18,481 nt of DNA from Eubacterium sp. UBA3720 (GTDB taxonomy: Bacteria; Bacillota; Clostridia; Lachnospirales; Lachnospiraceae), in assembly GCA_002371335.1 (NCBI GenBank), contig DFHP01000113.1, positions 12,209 through 30,689 of the forward strand, written 5' to 3'. The stretch's first letter is position 1; each line of letters starts with the position of its first letter. Of the stretch, positions 5,133 through 12,699 are shown piece after piece. The notes under the pieces are model-generated. The model ran no database searches and was not told the origin of the DNA. It saw only the letters and a program-made list of their open reading frames with translations. A program made the translations under genes and the position numbers.

Positions 5133-6143
5133 ATGAGTTACTTGTATGTGTGTGAACAAGGTTCGACGATCAACTATGCTCAGAACAGGTTTCAAGTAAG
5201 CTTTAAAAATGGCATGACTAAAAGTATCCCGGCAGAGACCTTAGAAGTGATAGAAGTGTTCGGCGCAATTCAGATAACGACGCAGTGTATACAGGAGTGT
5301 CTGAAACGAGGAATTAATATTATCTATTACTCGATGAATGGCTCTTATTTTGGGAGGCTGATTTCCACATCTCACGTTAATGTGCACCGACAAAGAAAGC
5401 AGGCAGCCTTAGGGAGGGATAAGAAGTTCTGCAGTAGATTTGCAAAAAACATTATTTCGGCCAAGGTCAATAATCAGATTGTAGTATTGAAAAGGTATGC
5501 CCGTTCCTAGAACAGGAATATCGAAGCAGAAATTAATGCCATGAAGAATTCGATAAAGAAGATTTCAGAACCGGGGGTTACTGAGATCTCTCAGATAATG
5601 GGTTACGAAGGCATGGCGGCTAAGGTATATTTCAAGACGCTGGGATGTATGGTTGATCCGGATTTCATATTCAAAGGAAGAACAAGGAGGCCGCCTCTTG
5701 ATCCGTTTAATTCGGTAATAAGTCTGGGCTATTCTGTAGTTATGAATGAAATATATGGAAAGCTGGAGGCAAAAGGTCTTAATCCTTATTTTGGATTCAT
5801 GCATCAGGACAGAGAGAATCATCCGACGCTTGCAAGTGACCTGCTGGAAGAATGGAGAGCAATATTTATCGACAGTCTTGCGATGAGTCTTTTTAACGGT
5901 GGTGAACTGACAAAGGAAAACTTTTACTCTGAGATAGAAATGCCGGGGGGTTTCCTTGATAAAGAGGGATTTAAAATTTTTATAAAAAAACTGGAAAATA
6001 AGTTTCGGATGAATCAGAAATATGTTCAGGAATATGAGACCGGAACAAGTTTCAGAAGTGCAATGAATCACCAGATAGAATTGATAGCACGGGCAGTTGA
6101 CAGTGGTGATCCTTATGAATATAAACCCATCAGAATAAGGTGA
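5133..6143 (+). pseudogene. cas1: CRISPR integrase Cas1, interrupted by one in-frame amber codon
   Basis: Reading from ATG 5133 (AAAGGAGGTG ribosome binding site 5116-5124) gives 125 residues of a normal Cas1 N-terminal domain, then TAG at 5508-5510. The same frame continues (NRNIEAEINA) into the remaining 200 residues, ending just before cas2. The lesion is therefore a single nonsense change and not a frameshift; a CAG-to-TAG transition would explain it. Downstream catalytic residues are intact by position: E159 in GYEGMAAK, H224 in FMHQDR, and D236 in LASDLLEEWR. Full length would be 336 codons, usual for the family. Restart at ATG 5541 lacks a ribosome binding site and would omit the dimerisation domain. 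New spacer acquisition is thus likely lost unless the stop is suppressed. Confidence 0.88.
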
Positions 6144-6150
6144 GTGTTTT

Positions 6151-6471
6151 ATGGAAAACTATTTTTGGAATACAGAAGAAAATATACAGAATGATAAAAA
6201 GCTATATGTATTGATCATTTATGATATCGTAGATAATAAAAAACGAACCAGGTTTGCAAAAATGATGAACGGATATGGCTTCAGAGTTCAGAAATCTGCG
6301 TTCGAGGCTATGATATCGCAGAAGCTGTATAAGAAATTATTGGATGAAATACCGAAATATATGAATCCTAAAGAGGATAGTGTGCGCGTATATAAAATGC
6401 AGGGACGGGGCGAAGTTAAGATATATGGCGTCAATGCCAGTCCGGTGGTTGAAGATGTAATAATCTTATAA
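6151..6471 (+). CDS. cas2: CRISPR-associated endoribonuclease-fold protein Cas2
   Basis: The 106-residue protein has the Cas2 ferredoxin-like core starting at YVLIIYDIVDNKKRTRFAKMM (about 19-39), including the conserved aspartate after the first strand, followed by GYGFRVQKSAFEA. It normally bridges two Cas1 dimers during spacer integration. The N-terminal 17 residues are extra and asparagine-rich. ATG 6151 follows the cas1 stop by 7 nt with AGGTGAG as ribosome binding site, so the two are one operon. With cas1 interrupted the protein probably has no partner at this locus. Confidence 0.88.
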   Translation: MENYFWNTEENIQNDKKLYVLIIYDIVDNKKRTRFAKMMNGYGFRVQKSAFEAMISQKLYKKLLDEIPKYMNPKEDSVRVYKMQGRGEVKIYGVNASPVVEDVIIL

Positions 6472-6543
6472 CGACGGCAGCGGATAGAAAATATCTCCCA
6501 TCCCATTATTATCTATGTAAATAAATGAAGAAAGGCAGAAAAA

Positions 6544-7863
6544 ATGAACAAAACATATTTGTTTTCGACGGTCGGAGGAACAGATCCGATATCAAATTAC
6601 AACGGAAGAGACGGAGCATTACTTCATATATGCCGTGTTTACAGACCGGATTATGTAGTAATGTATATGTCGGGTGAAATATATAAAAACCATGAAGCAG
6701 ATAACAGATATCTTTACTGTCTGGATAAACTGAAAGAGAATACCGGATGGGAATATGAATATAAGATCATACCGCATCCTGAACTGAAAAAAGTTCATGA
6801 GTTCGATTACTTCTATGATGAATTCAAAAAAATCATAGCAGAGCTGTTCGAAAAATTGGACAACACAGACACCTTGCTTTTGAATATTTCTTCAGGCACT
6901 CCGGCGATGAAAAGTGCATTGCTGGTTCTGAAAACTCTCGGCGAATATCCATGTAAAACCATTCAGGTTTCAACGCCTGATAATAAGATGAACGAACATC
7001 ATCACGAGGGTTATGATGTGGAATTTTTATGGGAGTTTGACGAGGATAATGAAGAGGGATTCGAAAACAGATGTAAAGAAGTATTCTGTCCGTCTCTTTC
7101 CGTCGTCAAAAATGAGGAGATCATCAAGGAGCACATTCGCGCTTATGACTACGAAGCGGCTTATTCAGTGGCAAAAATGCTGCCGAGAGACTATACAAAG
7201 AACTATATAGACCTTCTTCAACTGGCTTCCAGAAGAATACTGCTTGACTTTGACAGGGTAGATGAGATCGACAGAAAAAAACAATATAAGTGTGTGCCGG
7301 TAAAGGATCCGAAGACAAGGCCGTATTATGAATATATGCTGATGCTGGAATTGAAGCTCCAACGAAAAGAGTATACTGAGTTCATCAGAGGAATTACGCC
7401 GGTAGTTCTGGGCTCGTTTATATTCCTGTTCCAGGGAACATTCGGAATAAATCTTAGAAGATATACATCTAAGGGAAAATGGGATGAAGAAAAGCTTTAT
7501 AAGGATGACAATGGCCGGAAGATCATCAGCGTTCTTCAGAGTTCACGATTAGAGTTTAAAGCGGGCGGGTATCTTTATTCGAGCCAGTTAGTAGAACTGT
7601 TTAAAGGATTTGGTTGTGATGAAGAAATCTTAAATCTTGTAGTTAACGTTCGTTCGATAGAAGAAAGACTGCGTAACAGAGCAGCACATCAGATCATTAT
7701 GTTAGATGATAAAGTAATCAAAGAGGACACCGGGTTTAGCGGACGCGAGATCATGAACATGATGAAAAAGCTGATGGAAGAGGCCGGAATAGTAAAAAGC
7801 AGGAAGATGTGGAATTCCTACGAAACAATGAATGAACAATTGATTCGATTAATGGGAGAATAA
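6544..7863 (+). CDS. csm6: Type III CRISPR ancillary ribonuclease, CARF-HEPN Csm6
   Basis: This 439-residue protein has an N-terminal CARF domain with the ligand-site motif ISSGTPAMKSALL (115-127) and a C-terminal HEPN domain with RNRAAH (R377, H382), the RX4H ribonuclease motif of Csm6. In type III immunity Cas10 makes cyclic oligoadenylate when target RNA is bound, and Csm6 then cleaves RNA non-specifically. All diagnostic residues look intact. The gene follows cas2 by 72 nt, and no cas10, csm2-5 or cas6 gene is in this window. It would have to be activated by a Cas10 encoded elsewhere or have lost its partner. Confidence 0.88.
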   Translation: MNKTYLFSTVGGTDPISNYNGRDGALLHICRVYRPDYVVMYMSGEIYKNHEADNRYLYCLDKLKENTGWEYEYKIIPHPELKKVHEFDYFYDEFKKIIAELFEKLDNTDTLLLNISSGTPAMKSALLVLKTLGEYPCKTIQVSTPDNKMNEHHHEGYDVEFLWEFDEDNEEGFENRCKEVFCPSLSVVKNEEIIKEHIRAYDYEAAYSVAKMLPRDYTKNYIDLLQLASRRILLDFDRVDEIDRKKQYKCVPVKDPKTRPYYEYMLMLELKLQRKEYTEFIRGITPVVLGSFIFLFQGTFGINLRRYTSKGKWDEEKLYKDDNGRKIISVLQSSRLEFKAGGYLYSSQLVELFKGFGCDEEILNLVVNVRSIEERLRNRAAHQIIMLDDKVIKEDTGFSGREIMNMMKKLMEEAGIVKSRKMWNSYETMNEQLIRLMGE

Positions 7864-7890
7864 GTCAACATTTCGATTTGAAACTCCATA

Positions 7891-7919
7891 TTTACCGAAA
7901 CGAGGAGAATACGTATAAT
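7891..7919 (+). promoter_or_regulatory. Promoter of the lipoprotein gene
   Basis: TTTACC (7891-7896) and a perfect TATAAT (7914-7919) are separated by 17 bp, placing the start about 60 nt before the lipoprotein ATG. This separates that gene from the csm6 transcript. Confidence 0.5.
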
Positions 7920-7985
7920 TATTATATAGCCATAAAAAGGATCATCCACAGTAAACACCAGGGATCATAAAAAGGAAATATAATA

Positions 7986-9029
7986 ATGAATACTAATCCT
8001 AATCATAAAAACCGTCATTTAAATAAGAATACGAGTAATAAAGCGATACCGTTTGCGATTTTTTTATGTGCCGGTCTGCTGTTTGTCAGCGGATGCAGCG
8101 CGCCCCTTCACGAAAAGGGGTCAAAGTCGGATGGTATCGCTTCTTCGTCTTCGAAATTCGAGTATACTATACATAGTGATAAGGAAGATGGCGAAGGAGT
8201 ATACCCTGAGCGTGTTGAGTTTGAATCCTCGTATAAAACGGAAAATAATCAGACCTTCGAATATGCTGAGATCACTGCATATGATGAATCGTCCAGGGAG
8301 CTGTGGTCCGTGACGACAGATGAATATCAGGCAGCACAGCTGCCACAGGTGAGTGAAATTGGTCTCCATGACAAATATTATTATTACTGTGAAGGCGGTT
8401 CGATAGCTGCGCTTGATCCTGCAAACGGTTCCGTGTGCTGGAAGAATTCGGAGTTTGACGGTTCTAAAAGCGGATTTGTGTTTGATTCCGATGAGAATCT
8501 TTATGTCTGCGGAAGTTTTGGACCCGATCTTTTTGGCGTGGATGTAAAAGGGAATACGCTGATCAGGATCGAAAGTGCGGACGAAGATTATTACTGGCCG
8601 GGCAAACTTACGATTGAAGACGGTGAGATCCGTATCCATTATGATGGCGGACGATATGATGAAGGCGGCTCTGTCAGCGTTGAGATCAATGGAAAAGAAC
8701 TTAAGGAAAGTTCCATTGAAACGAAACAAAGCAGCGGGAACGCCTCGCAGGCCGCTTCTTATGAGGAGACGGGCGGCTCCGGTACAAATAGTTCTTCGGG
8801 TTATACGGATGAAGAACTATGCCGGATGGCCCTTGACCATTATGAAAAAACCGAAGGATACCGTCCTTCCGAGGCAGAAATTGATTCACATGACGGTGAT
8901 AAGGTGAAAATCCATTTATATGATGATATGGGTACGCATACAGCAACGGCAGCCTGGTACGAGGTCGACCGGAATTCGGCAAAAGGCCAGGATGTGATTT
9001 TTGGAAACGAGATCGATCTGCTCGGATGA
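7986..9029 (+). CDS. Secreted lipoprotein with PQQ-like repeat and a C-terminal domain of unknown function
   Basis: The 347-residue protein has a basic, asparagine-rich N-terminus, a hydrophobic segment and the lipobox LFVSGC (cysteine 37), so it should be lipid-anchored on the cell surface. A serine-rich linker follows. The middle (about 120-235) reads like beta-propeller blades of the PQQ type (GGSIAALDPANGSVCW, SDENLYVCGSFGPDLFGVD). After a second Ser/Gly linker the C-terminal 75 residues (DEELCRMALDHYEKTEGYRPS ... GNEIDLLG) form a compact domain I associate with Lachnospiraceae lipoproteins, function unknown. The start ATG 7986 follows AAAAGGAAATATAATA. Its last codons overlap a later in-frame ATG (9026) that I do not take as the next start. 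Confidence 0.75.
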   Translation: MNTNPNHKNRHLNKNTSNKAIPFAIFLCAGLLFVSGCSAPLHEKGSKSDGIASSSSKFEYTIHSDKEDGEGVYPERVEFESSYKTENNQTFEYAEITAYDESSRELWSVTTDEYQAAQLPQVSEIGLHDKYYYYCEGGSIAALDPANGSVCWKNSEFDGSKSGFVFDSDENLYVCGSFGPDLFGVDVKGNTLIRIESADEDYYWPGKLTIEDGEIRIHYDGGRYDEGGSVSVEINGKELKESSIETKQSSGNASQAASYEETGGSGTNSSSGYTDEELCRMALDHYEKTEGYRPSEAEIDSHDGDKVKIHLYDDMGTHTATAAWYEVDRNSAKGQDVIFGNEIDLLG

Positions 9030-9096
9030 TTAAAAAAATCCGGCAAATCACTTCCGAACGCCGGAAAAAGAAAGCCCGATATACACTATCATCAGG

Positions 9097-9105
9097 TGGT
9101 ATAAT
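9097..9105 (+). promoter_or_regulatory. Extended -10 promoter for the HD-domain gene
   Basis: TGGTATAAT is a perfect extended -10 element (TGnTATAAT), which can work without a good -35 box. The predicted start near 9112 fits a translation start at 9164 and argues against the upstream ATG at 9026. Confidence 0.55.
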
Positions 9106-9163
9106 GGATTTAAAGCACACGACATTTCTTCTCAGGCAAAAGAAAAGCATGGAGGGACGTATT

Positions 9164-9625
9164 ATGAGCAGACTGAAGAAACTCCGCAAGTATGTGAATT
9201 CTGAATTGAATAAGATGGAAGATGCCGATAAGCGGATAAGCGCCGTTGCGCATTTATATGGTGTATCTCTTGCGGCGACAATGATTGCCAGGAAACGCGG
9301 GCTGGATCCTGAGATCGCCTCTATGGCGGCGATGCTTCATGATCTGCATGCGTATAAGACCGGATCCTATGAGGACCATGCCCATAAAGGCGCCGGGCTT
9401 GCAGGAAAGATCCTTGATGAGCTGAAACTTACGGACGAGGCGGAGACGGAGATGATCTGTTCCGCGATATATCACCATGATGACAAGCTGGTGACGGACG
9501 GTCCGATGGATGAGGTGTTAAAGGACGCCGATGTTATACATCATTGTATGAATGATATGTCAAAGGCAATTAAAGAAAAAGAGCAGGCCCGGTTCGATAA
9601 ACTGTGTGCCGAGTTTGGAATGTAA
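9164..9625 (+). CDS. HD-domain phosphohydrolase-like protein
   Basis: With ATG 9164 (ribosome binding site GGAGGG, 7 nt spacing) the product has 153 residues. The HD metal-binding pattern is present: H30 in SAVAHLYGV, MLHD (H59, D60), H72/H74 in EDHAHKG, YHHDD (H104, H105) and KDADVIHH (D121/D123). This matches small HD proteins of the nucleotide-phosphohydrolase superfamily such as YqeK-like and uncharacterised 'HD domain-containing' proteins. The substrate is unknown. The ORF is open from 9026, but the added 46 residues show no family resemblance and lie across an internal promoter, so I exclude them. Confidence 0.75.
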   Translation: MSRLKKLRKYVNSELNKMEDADKRISAVAHLYGVSLAATMIARKRGLDPEIASMAAMLHDLHAYKTGSYEDHAHKGAGLAGKILDELKLTDEAETEMICSAIYHHDDKLVTDGPMDEVLKDADVIHHCMNDMSKAIKEKEQARFDKLCAEFGM

Positions 9626-9652
9626 AAGTCACGCGGACCGATGGGGAAAACA

Positions 9653-10402
9653 ATGAAAGAGCAGTTGTTCAGGCATATAAAAAAGAAATATAAAGCGTCT
9701 CCGGAGTATCTGTGGAGGAGATTTCCGGAGTATGCGGTATTCAGACATGCGGAAGAGGGCAATAATAAATGGTTTGCCCTTTTTGCCGTGGTCGAAAAAG
9801 AAAAGCTGGGACTTGCCGGCGGTGGTTTTGTCCCCTTGCTCAATCTTAAGATCGATGATATGTTTTTCCGGGATATGCTGTTTCAGGAGGCCGGGATCAT
9901 GCCTGCGTATCACATGAACAAACAGCGTTGGATCACTGTGCTTCTGGATGGCAGCGTCGCTGAAAACAAGGTTTATGAGCTGCTGGACATGAGCTATATG
10001 GCGACTGCGTCAAAAAAACTGAAGCAGAAGATGCGTCCGCCGAAAGAGTGGATTATCCCTTCAAATCCGAAGTATTATGATATCGTTCATGCGTTTGATG
10101 ATACAGATGAAATCGATTGGAAGCAGGGGAAGGGAATTAAGACCGGCGACACGGTATTTATGTACGTGGGCGCGCCGATGTCCGCGATCCTTTACAAGTG
10201 CAGAGTAACGGATATGGATATACCGTACAGCTATCAGAATGGGGATCTGACGATCACTTCGCTGATGAAGATAAAGCTGCAGAAGAGGTATAAGCCGGAT
10301 AAGTTCACATTTGAGGTTTTGAAACGGGATCATGGAATATATGCGGTAAGAGGGCCGAGAGGGATACCGGATAGTCTGAGCATCGCGCTGAAAAAGCGGT
10401 GA
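9653..10402 (+). CDS. MmcQ/YjbR-type protein fused to an EVE/PUA-like domain
   Basis: The product is 249 residues from ATG 9653, which has GGGGAA 6 nt upstream; an in-frame ATG at 9641 has no ribosome binding site. The N-terminal 110 residues match the YjbR/CyaY-like fold, a family named DNA-binding (YLWRRFPEYAVFRH ... NKQRWITVLLDGSV). The C-terminal half (EWIIPSNPKYYDI ... GDTVFMYVGAP) resembles EVE/PUA-type domains that bind modified bases in nucleic acids, and ends in GPRGIPDSL. This two-domain arrangement suggests a nucleic-acid recognition role. It lies 28 nt after the HD gene, probably in one operon. Confidence 0.65.
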   Translation: MKEQLFRHIKKKYKASPEYLWRRFPEYAVFRHAEEGNNKWFALFAVVEKEKLGLAGGGFVPLLNLKIDDMFFRDMLFQEAGIMPAYHMNKQRWITVLLDGSVAENKVYELLDMSYMATASKKLKQKMRPPKEWIIPSNPKYYDIVHAFDDTDEIDWKQGKGIKTGDTVFMYVGAPMSAILYKCRVTDMDIPYSYQNGDLTITSLMKIKLQKRYKPDKFTFEVLKRDHGIYAVRGPRGIPDSLSIALKKR

Positions 10403-10421
10403 AGCGGACTCGAAGGATGAG

Positions 10422-10744
10422 AAAAAGTGCAGCATAGGGCTTTGGGGAGTCGTTTTTGCTGCACCTAAACTTGGAACGATGCTTTTTATAGGTCATGCAT
10501 CAGCCACTGCCGCAAATGCCGGTAAGGTCTGTTTCAAAAAAATCCAATGGCAATCAACTACCCACAATGGATGGCCTTTGCAAAATACTCATATCAACAG
10601 CTTAAATGGGTAATACTCCAAAAACCTGCTGCAAGAGAAGCTTATGTTCGAGGCATATTGTACGAGGAATTGGATGAGGCTTTTAATTCTGCTAATGAAA
10701 CATTTAATGCATTTTCTGCCGAGTATATAGTGGTATTCGAATAG
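10422..10744 (+). pseudogene. C-terminal remnant of an unidentified gene, split by a -1 frameshift at a poly-A run
   Basis: One frame reads GVVFAAPKLGTMLFIGHASA and on to GKVCFKK up to a run of seven A (10536-10542). One extra A would join it to the frame starting NPMAINYPQWMAFAKYS and ending TAG 10742-10744. The two pieces together read as a continuous, well-behaved protein tail, whereas each alone lacks a ribosome binding site or a sensible end. No proper start is visible, so the 5' part is missing as well. The fragment has a small hydrophobic patch and then a charged helical end. I do not recognise the family. Confidence 0.55.
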
Positions 10745-10746
10745 CT

Positions 10747-10845
10747 ATGGCGGCGATTACAAAGAAACAAATGGAAGAATATGAGTGCTTGCGCAGCACT
10801 GTAGTTTACAGTTATGCGATTTGTCGACCTGAAATGATGGTGTAA
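10747..10845 (+). pseudogene. Truncated 5' end of a following gene
   Basis: Two bases after the remnant's stop codon, ATG 10747 opens a 32-residue frame (MAAITKKQMEEYECLRS...) that looks like the normal N-terminus of a longer protein and then degenerates and stops. The close spacing suggests both came from one lost operon. It may equally be a short real gene. Confidence 0.35.
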
Positions 10846-10894
10846 CGAAATCGATACGGGGATAAGTAAAGAGAGATTTCCTCAAAAACACGTA

Positions 10895-10922
10895 TTGACA
10901 TATCGATAAAAATAGATACAAT
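10895..10922 (+). promoter_or_regulatory. ArsR-family gene promoter with TATCGATA operator
   Basis: TTGACA (10895-10900) and TACAAT (10917-10922) are 16 bp apart. The palindrome TATCGATA (10901-10908) sits in the spacer and recurs at 11309-11316. The -10 box overlaps an ATG at 10921, so that codon cannot be the start, and the transcript should begin at or next to ATG 10930. Confidence 0.6.
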
Positions 10923-10929
10923 GAAAGTC

Positions 10930-11253
10930 ATGGATAAGAAAAATATAATTGAAGTATGCAAAGTACTTTCAAATGAAACACGTTTTAATATTCTTTTATG
11001 GCTGAAGGATCCGGAAAACAATTTCCCCCCGCAGGGGGAGCACCTGTCCGATGAAATTGATTTGAAAGGCGGGGTCTGCGCGGGATCGATCTTTCAGAAA
11101 ACGGATATCGCTCAGTCTACGGTATCCCATTATCTGGATATGATGCAGCGCGCGGGGTTATTGAAATCTGAGCGCCATGGGAAATGGACATATTACCGGC
11201 GAAACGAGGAGATGATCCGAGCCTTAAGAGAATACTTTGACACAGAATTGTAA
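10930..11253 (+). CDS. ArsR/SmtB-type winged-helix transcription regulator
   Basis: From ATG 10930 the product has 107 residues. CKVLSNETRFNILLWL (7-22) and TDIAQSTVSHYLDMMQRAGLL with SERHGKWTYYRR match the ArsR recognition helix and beta wing. Cysteines occur at the start and at GGVCAGS (53), a separated pair that might sense metal or redox, but the classical CxC sensor motif is absent. A loop of about 25 residues rich in Pro, Gly and Asp precedes the recognition helix. The start is placed at 10930 because the promoter overlaps the earlier ATG, implying a leaderless or nearly leaderless mRNA. It probably represses itself and the next gene through TATCGATA. Confidence 0.8.
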   Translation: MDKKNIIEVCKVLSNETRFNILLWLKDPENNFPPQGEHLSDEIDLKGGVCAGSIFQKTDIAQSTVSHYLDMMQRAGLLKSERHGKWTYYRRNEEMIRALREYFDTEL

Positions 11254-11262
11254 ACTGATCAG

Positions 11263-11285
11263 AGCTCTGCATGGCAGAGCTTTTT
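11263..11285 (+). terminator. Intrinsic terminator after the ArsR-type gene
   Basis: AGCTCTGC (11263-11270) and GCAGAGCT (11274-11281) form a perfect 8-bp stem with a 3-nt loop followed by a T-run to 11285. It ends the regulator transcript and implies that the radical SAM gene has its own promoter. Confidence 0.85.
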
Positions 11286-11308
11286 ATCAAAGATAATATT
11301 TCGAGAAT

Positions 11309-11316
11309 TATCGATA
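11309..11316. promoter_or_regulatory. TATCGATA operator upstream of the radical SAM gene
   Basis: The same 8-bp palindrome as in the regulator promoter occurs 28 bp before the radical SAM start codon, just ahead of an AT-rich -10-like stretch (ATATAAATATAA). A partial copy (ATCGATA) lies at 10850-10856. It is the likely binding site of the ArsR-type protein. Confidence 0.5.
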
Positions 11317-11343
11317 TATAAATATAAAAGGAGACGATGAGAT

Positions 11344-12225
11344 ATGCATTTTTCGAGTGGTATTAACAGACCTCCCTATGAGGCACAGGACGCTTTTCTG
11401 CAGATAACGAGCGGATGCTCCCATGGTGATTGTGCGTTCTGCACATTTTATAAGGACGCTCCGTTCAGGATCAGTCCCATTGAAACAGTAGAAGAGGATA
11501 TAAAGGAACTGGCTTCCGGCTGGTATTATCCTTTTAACAGGATCTACCTGCAGGGCGCGGATCCGTTTATCGCTCCATACGATTATTTGAAAAAGGTGGC
11601 GGATCTGATCCATAAATATCTGCCGAATGTAAAGTCGATAGGCGGTTATGCAAGAGTAGACAATGTCAGAAACAAAACGGTGGAGCAGTTACGAGATCTG
11701 GTAAAAGAAGGTTACAGTAATTTTTACTTCGGGAATGAGACCGGGGATGATTATCTCCTGGAGCGAATGAATAAAGGCTACAGAGCGGAGGATGTCGTAA
11801 GGTATATGTCCATGCTGGACGAAGCGGGAATGGAGTATATTATGAACTTCCTTGGCGGACTCGGAGGGCATAACTATGGTCTGTCCCATGCGCAGAAATC
11901 CGCGGAAGTGATCAATCAGCTTCATCCGACCATGGTTTATGCTTCTGAGCTGACTCTGTTCCCGGATACGCCGCTTTCAAAGGATGTCAAAGAAGGACTG
12001 TTCACAGACGCAACGGAGGAAGAACGTTTTGTGGAGATGAAGGAGTTTATCAACTGTCTTACGACACCTACGGTATTTAAGGCGGAGCATGTCACGATCC
12101 CTGTCCCGGTTCGCGGAAGGCTGCCGGAGGATAAACAGGATATGATCGGTCTGCTGGATCGGCTGATCGAAAGGGCCAAAGCGGGAGAGCTCAAGCATTT
12201 CCGCGATAACGTTGCGGGACTCTGA
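11344..12225 (+). CDS. Radical SAM protein with CX4CX2C cluster motif
   Basis: The 293-residue protein binds a [4Fe-4S] cluster through CSHGDCAFC (28-36), the spacing seen in a group of uncharacterised radical SAM enzymes and not the classic CX3CX2C. Later elements of the partial TIM barrel are visible: YLQGADPF (65-72), SIGGYARVDN, NFYFGNETGDD, and NFLGGLGGHNYG. The C-terminal part (PVPVRGRLPEDKQDMI) is typical of this group. It probably cleaves S-adenosylmethionine to start a radical reaction in the cytoplasm on an unknown substrate. The neighbouring ArsR-type regulator suggests a stress- or metal-linked condition. The start is ATG 11344 with AAAGGAG upstream. Confidence 0.8.
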   Translation: MHFSSGINRPPYEAQDAFLQITSGCSHGDCAFCTFYKDAPFRISPIETVEEDIKELASGWYYPFNRIYLQGADPFIAPYDYLKKVADLIHKYLPNVKSIGGYARVDNVRNKTVEQLRDLVKEGYSNFYFGNETGDDYLLERMNKGYRAEDVVRYMSMLDEAGMEYIMNFLGGLGGHNYGLSHAQKSAEVINQLHPTMVYASELTLFPDTPLSKDVKEGLFTDATEEERFVEMKEFINCLTTPTVFKAEHVTIPVPVRGRLPEDKQDMIGLLDRLIERAKAGELKHFRDNVAGL

Positions 12226-12373
12226 GCGGAAAGGCCGTCAATACATTGCAAGCGTATGGAAGTATAATGGTATCAATAAGTACATTAAAACACCACCTAC
12301 GATGCATTAGAGGTGCTCCCCAAAAGTGTTGATAAGTGCCGGAGCAAGCGAGATACAGAATAATAGAAAAATA

Positions 12374-12403
12374 TTGACTTAGCCGTACGGCTCATTATAT
12401 AAT
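12374..12403 (+). promoter_or_regulatory. hipBA-type promoter with operator in the spacer
   Basis: TTGACT (12374-12379) and TATAAT (12398-12403) are 18 bp apart, and the palindrome AGCCGTACGGCT (12381-12392) fills the spacer. Bound antitoxin would directly block RNA polymerase. Confidence 0.8.
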
Positions 12404-12470
12404 CTTCTGAAAGAAAATGAGCCGAACGGCTAAATTTTTGTCTGCGCAGCATGAATTGAGCCGAACGGCG
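12381..12470. promoter_or_regulatory. Three evenly spaced antitoxin operators
   Basis: AGCCGTACGGCT begins at 12381, AGCCGAACGGCT at 12420 and AGCCGAACGGCG at 12459. The spacing is exactly 39 bp each time, close to four helical turns. The second and third copies lie between the promoter and the hipB start. This fits cooperative binding by HipB, possibly with HipA bridging the complexes. Confidence 0.75.
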
Positions 12471-12482
12471 AAGAAGGTGTCT

Positions 12483-12695
12483 ATGAAAATTACGAATTCA
12501 AAATCTTTTGGAGAAGCAGTAAAAAACAGAAGAAAAAAATTAGGGTATACCCAGAAATATATATCTGAATTTACGGGGTTTAGTATAAGTTTTCTCTCTG
12601 ACCTGGAAAACGGAAAAAAAACGATAGAGCTTGACAAGTCCCTTACTGTTGCAAATCTACTCGGTCTCGATGTCGAACTGAATGAAAGAGGTTAG
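12483..12695 (+). CDS. hipB: HipB-like XRE-family antitoxin
   Basis: ATG 12483 with GAAGGTG upstream gives 70 residues. The helix-turn-helix spans GEAVKNRRKKLGYTQKYISE to FTGFSISFLSDLENGKKTIELD, the standard Xre/Cro form, followed by a short C-terminal strand LLGLDVELNERG. An upstream ATG at 12417 starts inside an operator and has no ribosome binding site. The protein should neutralise HipA and repress the operon through the three palindromes. Confidence 0.85.
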   Translation: MKITNSKSFGEAVKNRRKKLGYTQKYISEFTGFSISFLSDLENGKKTIELDKSLTVANLLGLDVELNERG

Positions 12696-12699
12696 AAAA

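Noticed and set aside
5124..5135. GTG at 5124 as the cas1 start
   Set aside because: It lies inside the AGGAGGTG ribosome binding site; ATG 5133 has correct spacing and a standard Cas1 N-terminus.
5565..6071. 168-codon minus-strand ORF within cas1
   Set aside because: It is a shadow of the conserved Cas1 frame, with no ribosome binding site and no recognisable family.
8121..8729. 202-codon minus-strand ORF within the lipoprotein gene
   Set aside because: It is antisense to a well-supported lipoprotein with signal peptide and lipobox; no promoter or ribosome binding site supports it.
9040..9075. Intrinsic terminator (TCCGGC...GCCGGA) after the lipoprotein gene
   Set aside because: The T-run is on the minus-strand side, where no gene needs ending; on the plus strand the stem is followed by A residues and the loop is long.
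10427..10466. Hairpin GTGCAGCA...TGCTGCAC as a terminator of the YjbR/EVE gene
   Set aside because: The loop is long, no plus-strand T-run follows, and it overlaps the decayed coding remnant.
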